Source: Protonemura montana
Taxonomy: Eukaryota > Arthropoda > Insecta > Plecoptera > Nemouridae
Reading direction: 5' to 3'
Assembly: GCA_947568835.1 (NCBI GenBank)
Contig: OX387604.1
Location: 29,489,351 to 29,553,350, forward strand
Length of the DNA: 64,000 nucleotides
A model generated the notes under the pieces. That model worked only from the letters and a program-made list of their open reading frames with translations, did no database searches and was not told where the DNA came from. The position numbers were made by a program, and so were the translations under genes. Of the stretch, positions 21,240 to 33,459 are shown in pieces (the stretch's first letter is position 1; each line of letters starts with the position of its first letter).

Positions 21240-21401
21240 CGTGGCCAGCTTGCTGGCATCCAAGAAAACAACTCCATCCTGAATCCCTCATCCCACCAAG
21301 CCAGGAACAACGCTTTTAAAACGGAAAATCCTTCCCACCCTCGGCGAAGTGTGCGAGATTCACTCTCAAACACGGACACCGAAACCAAGCCAGAAAGGTA
21401 G
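20628..21401 (+). mobile_element. Element A1, right part (RT C-terminus and 3' end)
   Basis: The segment continues A1 after the A2 insertion. The first coding bases complete the RT (LDRLGVWYEDWRIALNT, YLGVTLDAKLSW) and the frame runs to the stop at 21237-21239. A short 3' UTR follows without poly(A). The exact end is uncertain: either 21401, if CCCGTCGGGAAA is the target duplication, or about 21425, if the perfect hairpin 21393-21425 belongs to the element. Confidence 0.8.
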
Positions 21402-21462
21402 CCCGTCGGGAAAAAGCTACCTTTCGCGGCAAGTCTAAGCATCTAGCGTCGAATCTTGTGAA

Positions 21463-22197
21463 ATGGCAGACACAGCAGCAGTTGCAGCGCCCGCGCCGGC
21501 TCCGGCCGCGGCGGCATCGCCCGCGAAGAAGACCGCCAAGTCGGCGGCGGCGGCGGCGTCGAAGAAGCCACGAGGCAAGCCAGCGCATCCCCGCACCTCG
21601 GAGATGGTCAACGGCGCGATCAAGGCGCTGAAGGAGCGCGGCGGCTCGTCCCTGCAGGCGATCAAGAAGTACATCTCGGCCAACTACAAGGTCGACGCCG
21701 AGAAGTTGTCGCCGTTCATCAAGAAGTACCTGAAGTCGGCCGTAACCAGCGGCGAACTGGTGCAGACGAAGGGCAAGGGCGCGTCCGGCTCGTTCAAGCT
21801 GTCGAGCGCCAAACCCGCCGGCGCGGCCGGTGCTCACCACCCTGCCAGCGGCGGTGGCGGCGTCGCCAAGGCCCGGAAGTCGACCGTCGGCAAGGTGGCC
21901 GCGGCGAAGAAAAAGTCTGTCAAGGCCGTGACTAAGCGCGCCTCTTCGGCTGGCTCGCCTGCCAAAAAGAAGACCGCGATCAAGAAGACCAAGTCCGCCG
22001 CTCCTGTCGCCAAGAAAGCGCCGGCCGCGAAGGCAGCCAAGGCGTCGGTCGCCGCTAAGCCGAAGAAGGCGGCCGCCCCGGCCGCAGTCTCGAAGGTGCA
22101 GAAGCCGAAGGCACCCAAGCCGAAGAAGGCCGTGGCTGTGAAGGCCAAGCCGTCGCCGCCGAAGAAGGCGACGTCGACGAGCCGCAGTCGCAAGTGA
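21463..22197 (+). CDS. H1: Histone H1 (linker histone)
   Basis: The frame has 244 codons from ATG 21463. An Ala/Pro/Lys N-terminal tail (residues 1-38) precedes a winged-helix globular domain at about residues 40-115 ([43 protein letters not shown]). A long Lys/Ala/Pro C-terminal tail with SPAKK/SPPKK-type motifs follows. The protein binds nucleosome linker DNA in the nucleus. The reading frame is intact and GC-rich, unlike the surrounding elements. Retroelement A1 ends only 40-60 bases before the ATG, so the native promoter is now about 10 kb away or lost. An AAACACG near 21368 resembles the H1 box AAACACA but may be element sequence. Confidence 0.95.
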   Translation: MADTAAVAAPAPAPAAAASPAKKTAKSAAAAASKKPRGKPAHPRTSEMVNGAIKALKERGGSSLQAIKKYISANYKVDAEKLSPFIKKYLKSAVTSGELVQTKGKGASGSFKLSSAKPAGAAGAHHPASGGGGVAKARKSTVGKVAAAKKKSVKAVTKRASSAGSPAKKKTAIKKTKSAAPVAKKAPAAKAAKASVAAKPKKAAAPAAVSKVQKPKAPKPKKAVAVKAKPSPPKKATSTSRSRK

Positions 22198-22292
22198 GCT
22201 CCGCCGAGCTTCGGAGACGACTGCGACCGCGGTGACCACGGAGTCGTCAACGGCGCACTGTCCCCTGTGCACACAGGGCCGTGAACCCAAAC

Positions 22293-22308
22293 GACCTCTT
22301 TCAAGGCC
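22293..22308 (+). terminator. Histone H1 3' stem-loop (degenerate)
   Basis: GACCTCTTTCAAGGCC is two changes away from the consensus histone stem-loop, as seen for H3 here (GGCCTTTTTCAAGGCC); the changes weaken two base pairs. A purine-rich GAAAAAGAG about 12 bases later resembles the histone downstream element bound by U7 snRNA. Processing may be impaired. Confidence 0.7.
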
Positions 22309-22567
22309 TTAAAATCTGATCGAAAAAGAGCTTTTCGTGCACCCCGGTGTGACATGTCACGTGTCTCCATCGTATTGCAACGTTCTGCCCCCCGAGCGCT
22401 GGTTCGCGTTAGAACGCGGCCGGTGCCGATCGTGGTTATGCCGTGGGGTAGATTTTAGATTCTGCCTCGGTTTGTTTCTTTTTTTTTTGCTTTTGATTTT
22501 TAGAAACCAAGTAGGCAAGTAACGAGGCGACGGCAAATAAAAAAAAGATCTTATGTACCACAAATCA

Positions 22568-23875
<1,308 letters not shown>

Positions 23876-25926
23876 CTATTTGAAATATAGGGGATCGTAC
23901 TGTGTGGTGAAGATGGCCTTCGGCCGTTTATGTTTAGTTTTTCTGTGTTCGTTGTAATGGCCTAGGGATTGAATTAGGGGATTAGGTGAATCTATGGTTT
24001 TATCATAAAATGTATTAGCTAGTTTTTGAGCAAATATTATTAGTGGATCTATCTTTAGTTCATCATGCAGTGTGTCATTACGGGTGCCCCTGGGGGCTTT
24101 AGTGATGATTCTCAGACATTTGTTTTGAATTATTTGTAATTTACGTATGTGTCGTTTGTCAGCCCCACCCCACACAGCCGATGAATATGACATCACAGGT
24201 CTAATTAATGTCTTGTAGAGCAGAAGGCCTTTTTGTTGGCTTAGGGCTGACTTTTGATTTAGGAGGGGGTAAAGCTCGGCAAGTCTGCCATATGCTCTAC
24301 CTCGCATTTTGTTGGCGTGTTCACCAAACGTCAATCTAGTATCAAGATGAACTCCCAGATACCAGACGACAGGTTTCCAGTCTATTTTTACTGCAAAAAG
24401 GTGAGGCCGGGTAGTGGGTTTACTGGTGCCCGGTCTGCGGCCAGTAAATAAAATCGCTTTGGACTTAGCTACGTTAATTTTAACCCTCCATTTGCGATAC
24501 CAATCTTGCAGATCATCCAGACCTTCCTGAAGACAGCGCGTGAGGCACGCTATCGACGGGGAGCTGCGATAGATTACTGTGTCGTCAGCGTAGATGCCAA
24601 TCTCGGCGTTACTGGGTTTTGGAATGTCGTTAATGAAGATATTGAATAGAACTGGAGCCAGGATAGCGCCTTGAGGCACGCCGGCTGCGATGGGACGGAT
24701 CGACGAGTGTTCGTTTTTAACGTTGACCACGAAGGATCTGTTAGTTAGGTATGATTTTATGAGGTGCACGTACCGGGCCGGAAGTAGAGTGTCAATCAAC
24801 TTGAATAACAAACCCTCGTGCCATACCCTGTCGAAAGCTTTCTCGACATCTAGAAACACGGCACCGGTGACATGTCCCCGACTAAAACCTTTGGTGATGT
24901 TTTCTGTGATTCGTATTAGTTGATGGTCGGTGATATGTTTAGCTTTAAAGCCGAATTGTTCATGTCTGATGCTTTTGTGATGATTAAAGTGTGCAAGCAG
25001 CCGTGCTTGTATTACTTTCTCTGTTATTTTACTGAGAGAGCTGAGAAGGCTAATTGGGCGGTGATTGCCTGGGAGTTTGTGATCTTTATTTGGTTTAGGA
25101 AAAGCTAGTATTTTGGCAATTTTCATGGCACTGGGAAAGTGCATGAAAAGTATGATATTATTAATTATGTATGCAATAAATTCTATGGCCCTATGAGGAA
25201 GATTAGAAATCGCTATGTTAGAGATATTATCGAGGCCTGGGGCCTTTTTAGGGTGTAGTTTTTTAATTATGTTTTTTATTTCGGCGGTGTTTGTTTTGTG
25301 AAAATTGCGATCTACTGGTTTAAGCAAGAAGTTATTGACTTTATTGTTTACCGTTGTTATTTGTGTGACGCATTTAGGCTCTTCGTTCGGCTGAAATGTC
25401 TGCTCAAGGGTGTCAGCTAGCACGTAAGCTTTATCGCTGTCTGTGTATGCGATCCCATTTACACCTTGCAGTGGTGGGATAGCATGCGCCTTTCGCGTCA
25501 AGGCACCCGTGAGTTTCCATAACGACCGATCTTGAGGGTTGATTTGACTGATTTTATTTTCCCATTGTGTGTGATTGTGTTTGGCCACGTCGGTTTTAAT
25601 CTGTTTAACTAGGCGGTTTACCATTGTTTTAAGAACTGGTTTTCTGACTTTTAGATACAGTTTCCTGCATTGATCTTTAAGTTTGATATTATCCAGGATT
25701 TCCTGGGGTAATTTAGTATTAAAAAATTTAGGTTTATTGAGTGGAATATTTTTATTAATAGCTGTCTGCAAGACTGCCGTGAAGCGAGTTACATGTGATT
25801 CTATGTCTTGTGTGTTTTTAATAACTTCAAAGTTGTCCAGCTCGCTGTTGATCTCGGTTCTGTACGAGTCCCAGTCTGCTTTCTTATAATTGAGAGTTGG
25901 TCTTGGAGTGATGCGGCCTGGCGGAA
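23876..25926 (-). CDS. ORF2 of element C: reverse transcriptase (5'-truncated, otherwise open)
   Basis: The frame is open for about 683 codons from the truncation point (...GRITPRPTLNYKKADWDSY) to the stop at 23876; there is no natural start. RT motifs are HRPISLLSSLSKITEKV, VFLDVEKAFDRVWH, GVPQGAILAP and active-site YADD, with the C-terminal series LIRPVMSYSSAVW and LQIIQNKCLRII. The endonuclease was lost by truncation. No stop or shift interrupts it, so the insertion looks young. It belongs to a family different from A1, A2 and B. Confidence 0.88.
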
Positions 25927-25933
25927 AACTTGG

Positions 25934-26199
25934 TATATATGCTAGTCGCCGGCGTGCCGTGACCCGATTGGCCAGACCAGCCGAAGGCGCCGGCGACGGG
26001 CACTTGCGGCGACGTTAAAGACATTCGGGCATGTTTGGAGGTGACAAAAATCGTGCCCAACACGTGCCGCGGTCGGCGTCGGAGGCGTCGGTTGTAAAAT
26101 GCATGGCCCAGGGTGCGATGGGTTTGTGTCAGTGGCGGCCGCCGCGTCTACTGTCGGCCGGCTCGCACCTCGTGATTGGCCGTGAAAAAAGCTTATATA
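25934..26199. promoter_or_regulatory. Divergent histone-type promoter (probable H3/H4 spacer)
   Basis: Two outward-facing sets of promoter elements are visible. For the minus strand: CCAAT (25967-25971) and TATATA (25934-25940). For the plus strand: an inverted CCAAT (26175-26179) and TATATA (26194-26199). About 250 bp of GC-rich sequence separates the TATA boxes. The layout fits the divergent H3/H4 spacer of arthropod histone units, and H3 lies downstream on the minus strand beyond element C. No H4 gene follows on the plus strand; a tRNA-like piece and retroelement sequence are there instead. Confidence 0.6.
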
Positions 26200-26214
26200 C
26201 AGGCACCCGAAAAC

Positions 26215-26256
26215 CCGACTGAGAGTCTCATGCTCTACCGACTGAGCTAGCCGGGC
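26215..26256 (-). pseudogene. 5' half of a tRNA-Lys-like sequence
   Basis: The minus strand reads GCCCGGCTAGCTCAGTCGGT followed by AGAGCATGAGACTCT, the 5' half of a tRNA-Lys (acceptor strand, D-arm with A box, start of the anticodon arm). After the anticodon region the match is lost; there is no B box or T-arm. It could be a broken tRNA gene or the head of a tRNA-Lys-derived SINE. It lies where the plus-strand histone leader should begin. Confidence 0.7.
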
Positions 26257-26261
26257 TAGCT

Positions 26262-26510
26262 CTGGGTTTTGGAATGTCGTTAATGAAGATATTGAATAGA
26301 ACTGGAGCCAGGATAGCGCCTTGAGGCACGCCGGCTGCGATGGGACGGATCGACGAGTGTTCGTTTTTAACGTTGACCACAAAGGATCTGTTAGTTAGGT
26401 ATGATTTTATGAGGTGCACGTACCGGGCCGGAAGTAGAGTGTCAATCAACTTGAATAACAAACCCTCGTGCCAGACCCTGTCGAAAGCTTTCTCGACATC
26501 TAGAAACACG
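26262..26510 (-). mobile_element. Fragment of a second element C copy
   Basis: This 250-bp piece is nearly identical to 24612-24860 of element C (RT part around VFLDVEKAFDRVWHEG to FNIFINDIPKP), differing by a few bases. It is truncated on both sides, with no poly(A). It predates element B, which is inserted at its end. Confidence 0.88.
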
Positions 26511-26712
26511 GCACATCCGTTTTTTTTTTTTTTTTTTTTTGGCTGTAAGGGGACTTAAGCCCCTTACTTGTCTTTCCGGTGCCGAGCTCCTTGGCTCCTT
26601 GCCGGTTGTCAGATGTTATTATTTGATACGTGTCGTTTTTCATTAATTATGACCCTATTCTATGCTAATTATTTCTAGTTAATTCTATTTTGCAGGCTTT
26701 TGCCCTTGTTTG

Positions 26713-29388
26713 CTAGTGGTTAGTCGCTGCCAGATTTTTGATTAAGGGATTACTATTGGTTGCCGACCTGGCTAAGAATTTCTCCTTTTCTATGGCTATT
26801 GTGGCTCTTATGAGTGGGATTTTTGTTTGTCTTCTGATATCTTCATTACGAATGTACCACTGGCTTTTTGTTGCTCGTCTCAGAGCCTTGTTTTGTGTTA
26901 TTTGAAGTGCTTTTATCTTGTTGGGGTGTGCGGAAGCCCATACACTGCTCGCATATGTAATTATGGGCAATATGAGGGTCTTGTACAATGTTAGGCCATT
27001 GCTTATGCTGAGTGAACTTCTTTGTCTCAGAAGTGGCTTTAGTAGGCCCAGCCTCAAGTCCGCTTTGGTTTTGATGTATTTGATATGCGGGCCCCACCGC
27101 AGTTTGCTATCCAGAACGACACCCAGGTACATCGATTGCTTATTCCATGGTATATTTTCCCCGAAAAGGTTGATGTTATTGGTTCTATTTTTGTGCGTTT
27201 CTTTAGCCTGTTTGGTAAAAAGAACCGCACTGCTTTTACTGACGTTTATCTTTATTCTCCATTTTTCGTACCAATCCTCCAGGAGGTCGAGGGCTTCCTG
27301 CAGCCTGTCACAGGCGAGGTGGCCTCTTTTTGATTGGGTGATTAGAGCTGTGTCATCAGCATAGAGGGCCAGTTCAGTCCTAGGTGATCGGGGAATGTCG
27401 TTAATGTAAAGGTTAAAGAGTACAGGTCCCAGTAGGAGCCCTGAGGGACTCCTGCTTTAATTTTCCTTGTGGAGGAAAAGGCATTTCCGTGGGAGACTTG
27501 GAAGGTGCGCCCGCTCAGATATGATTTAATGATGCGTGTAAGGTATACCGGGAATTTGTTTTCCATCATTTTGAAAATGAGCCCTTGGTGCCAAACCTTA
27601 TCGAACGCCTGTGCAATGTCCAAAAACAGCACCCCAGTGTGCATTTTCCAGTCAAAGCCTTTTTGAATTATGCTTGTTAGTCTAGCCAGCTGCTGTTCGG
27701 TTGAGTGCTTACGCCTAAATCCGAATTGTTCATTGATTATGATGTTTTTTTCTATAATATGAAGTTGAAGTCTATCCATAAGTATTCTTTCGAAGAGTTT
27801 TGAGAAGCCTGTAAGGAGACTTATTGGTCGGTGGTTTTGAGGGAACCCATGATCCTTAGCAGGTTTCGGAAAAAGAATTATCTTGGAATGCTTCATAACT
27901 GGTGAGAAATAGTTGAGCTGGAGCATCATGTTAAAGATGCATGAAAGTTGTTCTAGTGCATTTTCGGGTAGCTGTTTGAGGACTTGGTTTGGTATGTTGT
28001 CCGGGCCTGGTGCCTTTTTGTTTTTAAGCCGTTGAATTACCAATTGTATTTCCTTAGGGGAGGTTTGGATTATTGAGTCCTCTTCCTGGATCAGATCGTT
28101 GAGAGGCCGGGTGGCTCGATTGACCAGAGCAATATGGTCTATGTCAGATGGATCATTGTTAGGTAGGAAGGTCGACTCTAAGGTGTCGGCAAAGGCTTCG
28201 GCCTTATCCTGGTCATTATAGGCCATTCCATTTCGCCCATGGAGAGGGGGGGTCTTTTGGGGAATTCTTAGAATTGCCTTGGTCATTCTCCAAATGGAGT
28301 TGTCTCTGAGTGCTAGTGAATTTAGTTTAGCTGCCCACGTTTCATTGTTGTGGTTGGCTATCTTAGTATGTAACTTTCTAGTCTGAGCGTTCAGTCTCAT
28401 CTTTGTGTCTGGGTTGCCATACTTTTGCCATTCTTTTCTTAATTTGTTTTTCGATTTAATTTCTTCAAGGATGTTTGAAGGAAGGTCCCTGTTTTGAGCT
28501 TTTAATTCGTGTCTGGTTTTGGTTTTGGGAGCTTGGGTCTGGGCGTTTATGCTCTGTGTTATTATGTTTGTCAGTTCAGTCAAGCTGGCGTCGATCTCGT
28601 CTCTGCTTTTTGGCGGGATTTTGTTTTTTATCGCCTGTGATACGTGGATTTTGAATTTGCCCCAGTCAATCTTTCGGAGGTCTAGCTTGGGCTGGGGAAT
28701 AACTTCAATTGCCTCATTACCGTATTCAACTAGTAGGGGATTATGGTCCGAGCTAAGTTCTGAGATAGAGCTGAGCCTGATTGAGCAGTTGATGTTATGG
28801 GCTAGCACTATGTCAAGGACATCAGGTCTGTGCCCTGCGTCTGAGAAGTATGTGGGAGTGTCCGGTCCCATGACTATATAGTCATTTTGTGTGCAATGAG
28901 AGTAGAGTAGTTTACCGCTGGGATTTGTAATTCTTGAGTTCCAGGATGGATGTTTTGAGTTTAAGTCTCCGGCAACGAGGGTTGGAATGCGGTCATTTAG
29001 AATAGTGTCTATGTCGGAAGTGTCCAGTTTGTTTTTGGGGGCTTTGTAGATTTCTATTAGTCTTATCGGACCTGATTCTGTTTCTACTATTATTGCTGTA
29101 GCCTCTATCGACTTGAAGGGTGGTAGGGGTATTTCATGGTGAGAAATTCCACGTCGGACCACTATCGCTGTTCCACCCCCGTGGCCTGTCCTGTCGTTTC
29201 TGTAGATGGTGGTATTTTGGATTTTAAAGGTTTGCCCTGATTTTAGAAAGGTCTCGTTTATAAGTGCTATGTCACAGCGGTGGTTATTGAGAAACAGCGC
29301 AAGTTCATGTTTCTTTTGCCGTATGCTGTTTGCATTCCACGCAACGATGGTCAGGTTTTTTTTTAGGTCTTTTAAGGTGTGCTGCCAT
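26713..29388 (-). pseudogene. ORF2 of element B: endonuclease and RT, two frameshifts
   Basis: The ATG at 29388 overlaps the ORF1 stop by 17 bases. A shift in the A9 run near 29360 breaks the first codons; the endonuclease then reads on in frame (VAWNANS, INETFLKS, AGDLNSKHPSWNS, SSDHNPLL). The RT shows HRPISLLTGFSKLFERI, LFLDIAQAFDKVWH and GVPQGS. A one-base C deletion near 27436, just after GVPQGS, moves the rest (including the YADD box and the C-terminal domain, MYLGVVLDSKLRW...) to another frame that ends at 26713. Confidence 0.88.
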
Positions 29389-31797
29389 AGTGGGTGTGGT
29401 TAGGCATGGCTGTTTGGATCATGAGCAGTGGAATGGTTTTAGACAGAATGATGTGGACTCTCTGTTGTGGTGGAGCATAGAGGACTTCCATAAGGAGCTG
29501 GTTGGCCCATTGTTCCCAGCTGTTCCAGAGTTGTGGGTTTAGCGCTTGGAAATGTACTGGTTGGTGTGGTTGCTGACTGGTTGGGTGATGGGCAGTGGTT
29601 TGTTGTTGCCAAAGCCAAGGCTGTTTGTCAGTTTGTTGTTGGCGCCTGAAGGGATTGGGAACTCGGGCATTTGGCCCGTCTTGATACCCGTCTGAGGGAG
29701 TTGATGGTGTCTCATGCCGTCGAATTGTATCACTGCTAAGCGAAGGAACATTTGTAACAGTGGTTGTTGCTGTTGGGTTATACCCCGAGTTGGTAGCTGA
29801 CAGGGTTGGGTTATCATGGTGGTGGGTTTGTGTTTCAATCCCTTGTGCTCCCCGCTCTGTCTCCCCCCCGGACCTGGGCCCTCGGGCACCGTCTAGATCT
29901 GCACGCCCTGACTCTGGCTGCTGATTATGATCTGAGTCATGTTGGGTGTTCCATACATTGGCATTGACTGTAAGCTCAGGAGGAGGGAGTTTGTCCGCCA
30001 GGTTGTTGGTCCAGGCACCCTGAGCTGCACGGTGGTGAGCCGTGCCGAACTGGGGCCGACCTGAGGTTTTTTCGCCACTGGTTTGAGTGTTAGCTCTTTG
30101 TTCCATGCGCTTTTGTGCGTTGCTGTAGGCAGAACACCACGGTAGTTTGCCGTGTGTGACTGTCCGCAGTTTGCACATCTGGCGGGTTCGCTCCTTGCCT
30201 TAGAGCAATGGACAGTCAGATGTTGTTGGGCACATTTCAGGCAGCGAGGAGTGTGCGAACAGTAACCTGACGTGTGTCCGAAGCCCTGGCACCGATAGCA
30301 TTGCGTAGGACCCTTAGGGGGACGGAAGTCATCAACAGAAGTGATTTTACAATAGCAGAGTCTTTCAAGATTGCGGATTCTTTTAGCTGCTATTTTGTTT
30401 TTGGTGTAGACAACATAGAGAGGTAATGGTTTCCTGGCTCTGATGCCATCCTCTCCAGATGTGGAGTTGGTGTTGCGGAAGGACGTCAGCTGTGCTACTT
30501 TTTCGGTCACTATCCCATGTTCCTCCTCGAGAGCAGTTTGAACATCCTCGGCGGCTATCGAACCATCAATCCCTCGGATTACCAGCTTAATACATTTCTC
30601 TTCTTTTAAGGAGAATGTATGGTATTGAACGTCATGGTCTCTTAGATAGGCTGTAATTTTACGGAAGTCGTTTATGCTTCCGGCTTTGAGGCGTTTATTC
30701 CCATGTGAGGAGGTTGCAAAGGTAAGCTGGTGTGAGCAGAGGCTTTGTAGAGTTCTGGCGAGACCCAAGAAGTTGGGTATGTCGCTCAGGATAAGTGGAG
30801 GCGGGGGTGGACCTTTGTTTCCTAATGTCATCTGGACCGTTGGTTGGGAATCTGCTATGGTGTTTTCCTGGGTGTCCATGTTGGCCAGGGCTTCGAAAGG
30901 ATTGCTGGTGGGGATGGTAGGGGTGTAATCTAGCAGGAGTTGTCTGGTGGGGATGGGTAGGGGAGGATACTCATCTTCTGGGGTGGTGTTTAAATTTGAT
31001 AGTTTCCTCTTTTTTGAGGTGTTGTTATGTTGCAGGGCTTGTCTAGCAGAGGTTGGTAACGCCTTGGCATTTTTTCGGTTTGGCTGGGATGCTACATGAG
31101 CTGACAGGTCTGGCTGGCTTGGTGACCTGTTCTTGGCGATTTCGTCAGTTATGTCCTTGTCGATGTCTGGCATGTCAGGGAGTTGTGAGTTGGGAGCGTC
31201 ATTTTGTTGGAATGGTTTTATTGTTGTCATCTCTAGGCTTATTCGAGCCGTTTTACGTGATTCGGTTGGCTGGCTGGTATTTAAAGTAGGGTTGTGTTTT
31301 CCCATGAGTTGTTGCCCATGTGAGCTGTTGGCGGTCAATGTATTATGTTGTTTTGCAATGGCATTGATCTGATTTTGAATGTATCTCGGGGATCGCGAGA
31401 GATCTATTATGTGATCATTATGGTTGCTGACCTTGGGGGGTGTTCTGGGTATGGCTCCCGCCTGGTGGTGGTTTTGACCTAAATTTGTACTATTTTTGAT
31501 CGGCTTTAGGGTTGCAGCTTGCATTCTTATTGAGTTTATAGCTTCTTCTCGAGAGAGGTTGGTATCAATCGAGACTCTTTCGACTGGGACTGGATTGCAC
31601 ATGACGCGTTGAGGTCCGCTTGCAGCGTTTACAGCATGTGTGTGAGAGTTGTCTGGCGGCGTGGTTTTTACGATCTTTGACGGTGTTCGAATCATCTTAT
31701 CAGGTATATGAGACGATTTCGTGATTGTTTGAGTTTCGTGGAGGTAGAGCTCCTGTGCGTGGTGGATCGCTTGGTTTTTCGCTTGGGGGTCTATCAA
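29372..31797 (-). pseudogene. ORF1 of element B, zinc-knuckle gag-like protein, one frameshift
   Basis: The frame opens near 31797 without an ATG; the first ATG is at 31695. It carries a polar N-terminus, the conserved block IPNFLGLARTLQSLCSHQLT ... KLVIRGIDGSI (pre-C2HC-like) and three zinc knuckles (CYRCQGFGHTSGYC, CLKCAQQHLTVHC, CANCGQSHTANYRG). A one-base deletion near 30137, inside the last knuckle region, shifts it. The rest, a Gln/His/Pro-rich tail ending in SWEQWANQLLMEVLYAPP... and YGSTP, continues in the frame that ends at 29372. ORF1 of F is its closest relative in the window. Confidence 0.87.
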
Positions 31798-31966
31798 ATG
31801 AACCCTACCCGAGTTCGGAACGGTTCCCTGGGACCTCTATCCGCTGCGGCAACCGGCTCCGACGCCGGTTACTACTGGGCGGAAGAGTCTGCCTGGCGAG
31901 GCTACCTGCTGTGTTGTCAGGGTTGATTAACACACGGCAGGGGACTGGAGATGGTGGAATGTATGA

Positions 31967-31976
31967 CCATATATGG
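31967..31976. promoter_or_regulatory. CArG-box palindrome in the element B leader
   Basis: The exact CCATATATGG lies at the centre of the longer palindrome ATGACCATATATGGTCAT. It matches the SRF/MADS CArG consensus CC(A/T)6GG. A role in transcription is only a suggestion. Confidence 0.4.
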
Positions 31977-32225
31977 TCATGCCACCGTTGATGAAGTTGG
32001 CGCACGAAGAGGCAAGGGTCGCTGCACGTGCCGACTGGCCGTGCGGGTAATGAACTTGCTGCTTCAGTGCAGCTGTACTTACTTTGCTTGCCAAGCTAAC
32101 CAAGGCAAAAGGCCTATCCATAAATAGCCAGCCTCGGTTTTATGAGCCTAAGGCTTGTTTAGACTTTTGTCTTGCGTGCAAGAGCGTCTTATTGACTTGT
32201 AAGCTAAACAAAATCGTCTTGGATC

Positions 32226-32297
32226 GAGGTGGGTTCGAACCCAGTCCCCCTAGCACACAGGCTGCTGAGATAGCCACTGGGCTACACGAGCTGCCGT
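32226..32297 (-). promoter_or_regulatory. tRNA-like sequence in the element B leader
   Basis: The minus strand has an A box TAGCCCAGTGG (32284-32274) identical to that in the A2 leader and a B box GGTTCGAACCC (within 32231-32242). The T-arm is perfect (CTGGG/TTCGAAC/CC near-pairing). It starts about 555 bases from the element's 5' end. The anticodon arm does not identify a tRNA, so it is tRNA-derived sequence and not a tRNA gene. Confidence 0.68.
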
Positions 32298-32860
32298 GCT
32301 AGTCTCTGAGACGCATTCCATTGACAAGAAATGCGTCATGTAAGAGACCCTCGCTCAGGTATGCGGGTATTGACCGGTCGCATGAGCAATCAGGGGATTT
32401 GTCTCGAAAAGAGATGCTACAGCATTTAAAATGTTGGACTCACCAGTACAGAAGATGATGGATTTTGGCGATTTGTGTCTAAAATGCGGCACTACAAGGC
32501 GCCCTGGACGTGTTTGTGGACTGAGGCACGGGTGGCTTGATGCACTTGCACTTGCACATTCATTTGCACTTTGTCCAAGTAAAATCTATTGTTTGCGAAC
32601 TTTTCATACGCATGTCTTTTTTTAAAATAAGAGAGTAATATTGGTAATAATCTAATTTAATATCATTGATTAGCAATGATGGTCAATACTATAATTTAGT
32701 GTGCAATGAATGGCATTTTAGAAAGCAAAGTGCGTATGAGAAATGTATTAGCTTACCAATATCAATGGGCTTGGGCAAACACACGGTCACTGACACACGA
32801 TCACGATCACGGAGCGATGTTGACTGGACGGCTGCTGCGCTGCGACCTATCGCACATCCG

Positions 32861-33452
32861 GTTTGCACCGGGGGAATCTTATTTATACTGCCCTGCGGGG
32901 GCTTTGAAATAAAATCTTGGATGTGTGAAGCACGGGAAGGATTTGCACGGAATTATCAAATCGCGTGATCTGATTGGTGCGGGGTAGGAGTGGTGGGGAT
33001 GGGAACTCAACATGCCCGGTCGTTCTGCCTGTATGGTTTACCGGGGAGAGGACATCTTCTCGCCGGGGTCCGGCAAGCCGTTAGTGACCCCGACTGGCTG
33101 GTCTCAAAATCGCGAGACTTGGAGGAAATTTGGGAACATTATTTTTTTTTTTTTGCGAATGCGGAAATTTTTGGCCAAGTGATGAAAAGTCACGTGGCCA
33201 GAAGGACGTATAGGTAGGTTCCGTGGGAAAGCGGCGAAGAGTTGATGATGATGATGAGGTGATGTGAACGTGGTGCCTTTTTTGTTTGTTGCGGCGTGGA
33301 ATGAGGTGAGTACAATTAGCCAGGAAAGATCTGACTAATTGTGTGTTGTTTTGGTGTTTGGCAATGGAAAGTTGTCAAACAGAGCGGAGAGATGTGAGTT
33401 GTTGTCGTGTTTGACGAAGAAGTACAGGATGTAGGAGATGAGGTGTAGTGCC
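32861..33452. other. Intergenic sequence with promoter-like motifs
   Basis: No gene is seen. TTATTTATA near 32880, ATTTGCAC near 32941 (octamer-like) and GATTGG near 32970 (inverted CCAAT) recall histone promoters, but they are scattered and weak. Two similar segments (near 33268 and 33448) read GTGCC then a T-rich run then GCGGC and a GGAATGAG; they look like repeated retroelement 3' ends. Confidence 0.35.
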
Positions 33453-33459
33453 TTTTTTT

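Larger units (their letters stand above)
26520..32851 (-). mobile_element. Element B (Jockey-like non-LTR), full length
   Basis: The minus strand shows a 5' end homologous to that of A2 (GGTCGCAGCGCAGCAGCC, GTGACCGTGTGTTTG), a leader of about 1.1 kb, ORF1, ORF2, a short 3' UTR, a terminal hairpin (26545-26552 with 26560-26567) and poly(A) (26520-26540). A 9-bp duplication, GCACATCCG on the plus strand, flanks it at 26511-26519 and 32852-32860. Only about three single-base shifts disrupt the ORFs, so a close source copy may be active. Confidence 0.9.

Noticed and set aside
21316-22290. Long minus-strand open frame (324 codons) opposite histone H1
   Set aside because: It is the Arg/Leu-rich antisense shadow of the Lys/Ala-rich H1 gene; no family signal.
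32226-32297. Functional tRNA gene in the element B leader
   Set aside because: It has the same problem as the A2 module: the tRNA fold is incomplete outside the T-arm and A box.
32861-33010. An H2A/H2B promoter
   Set aside because: TATA-like, octamer-like and CCAAT-like motifs are weak, unordered and not followed by any histone coding sequence.
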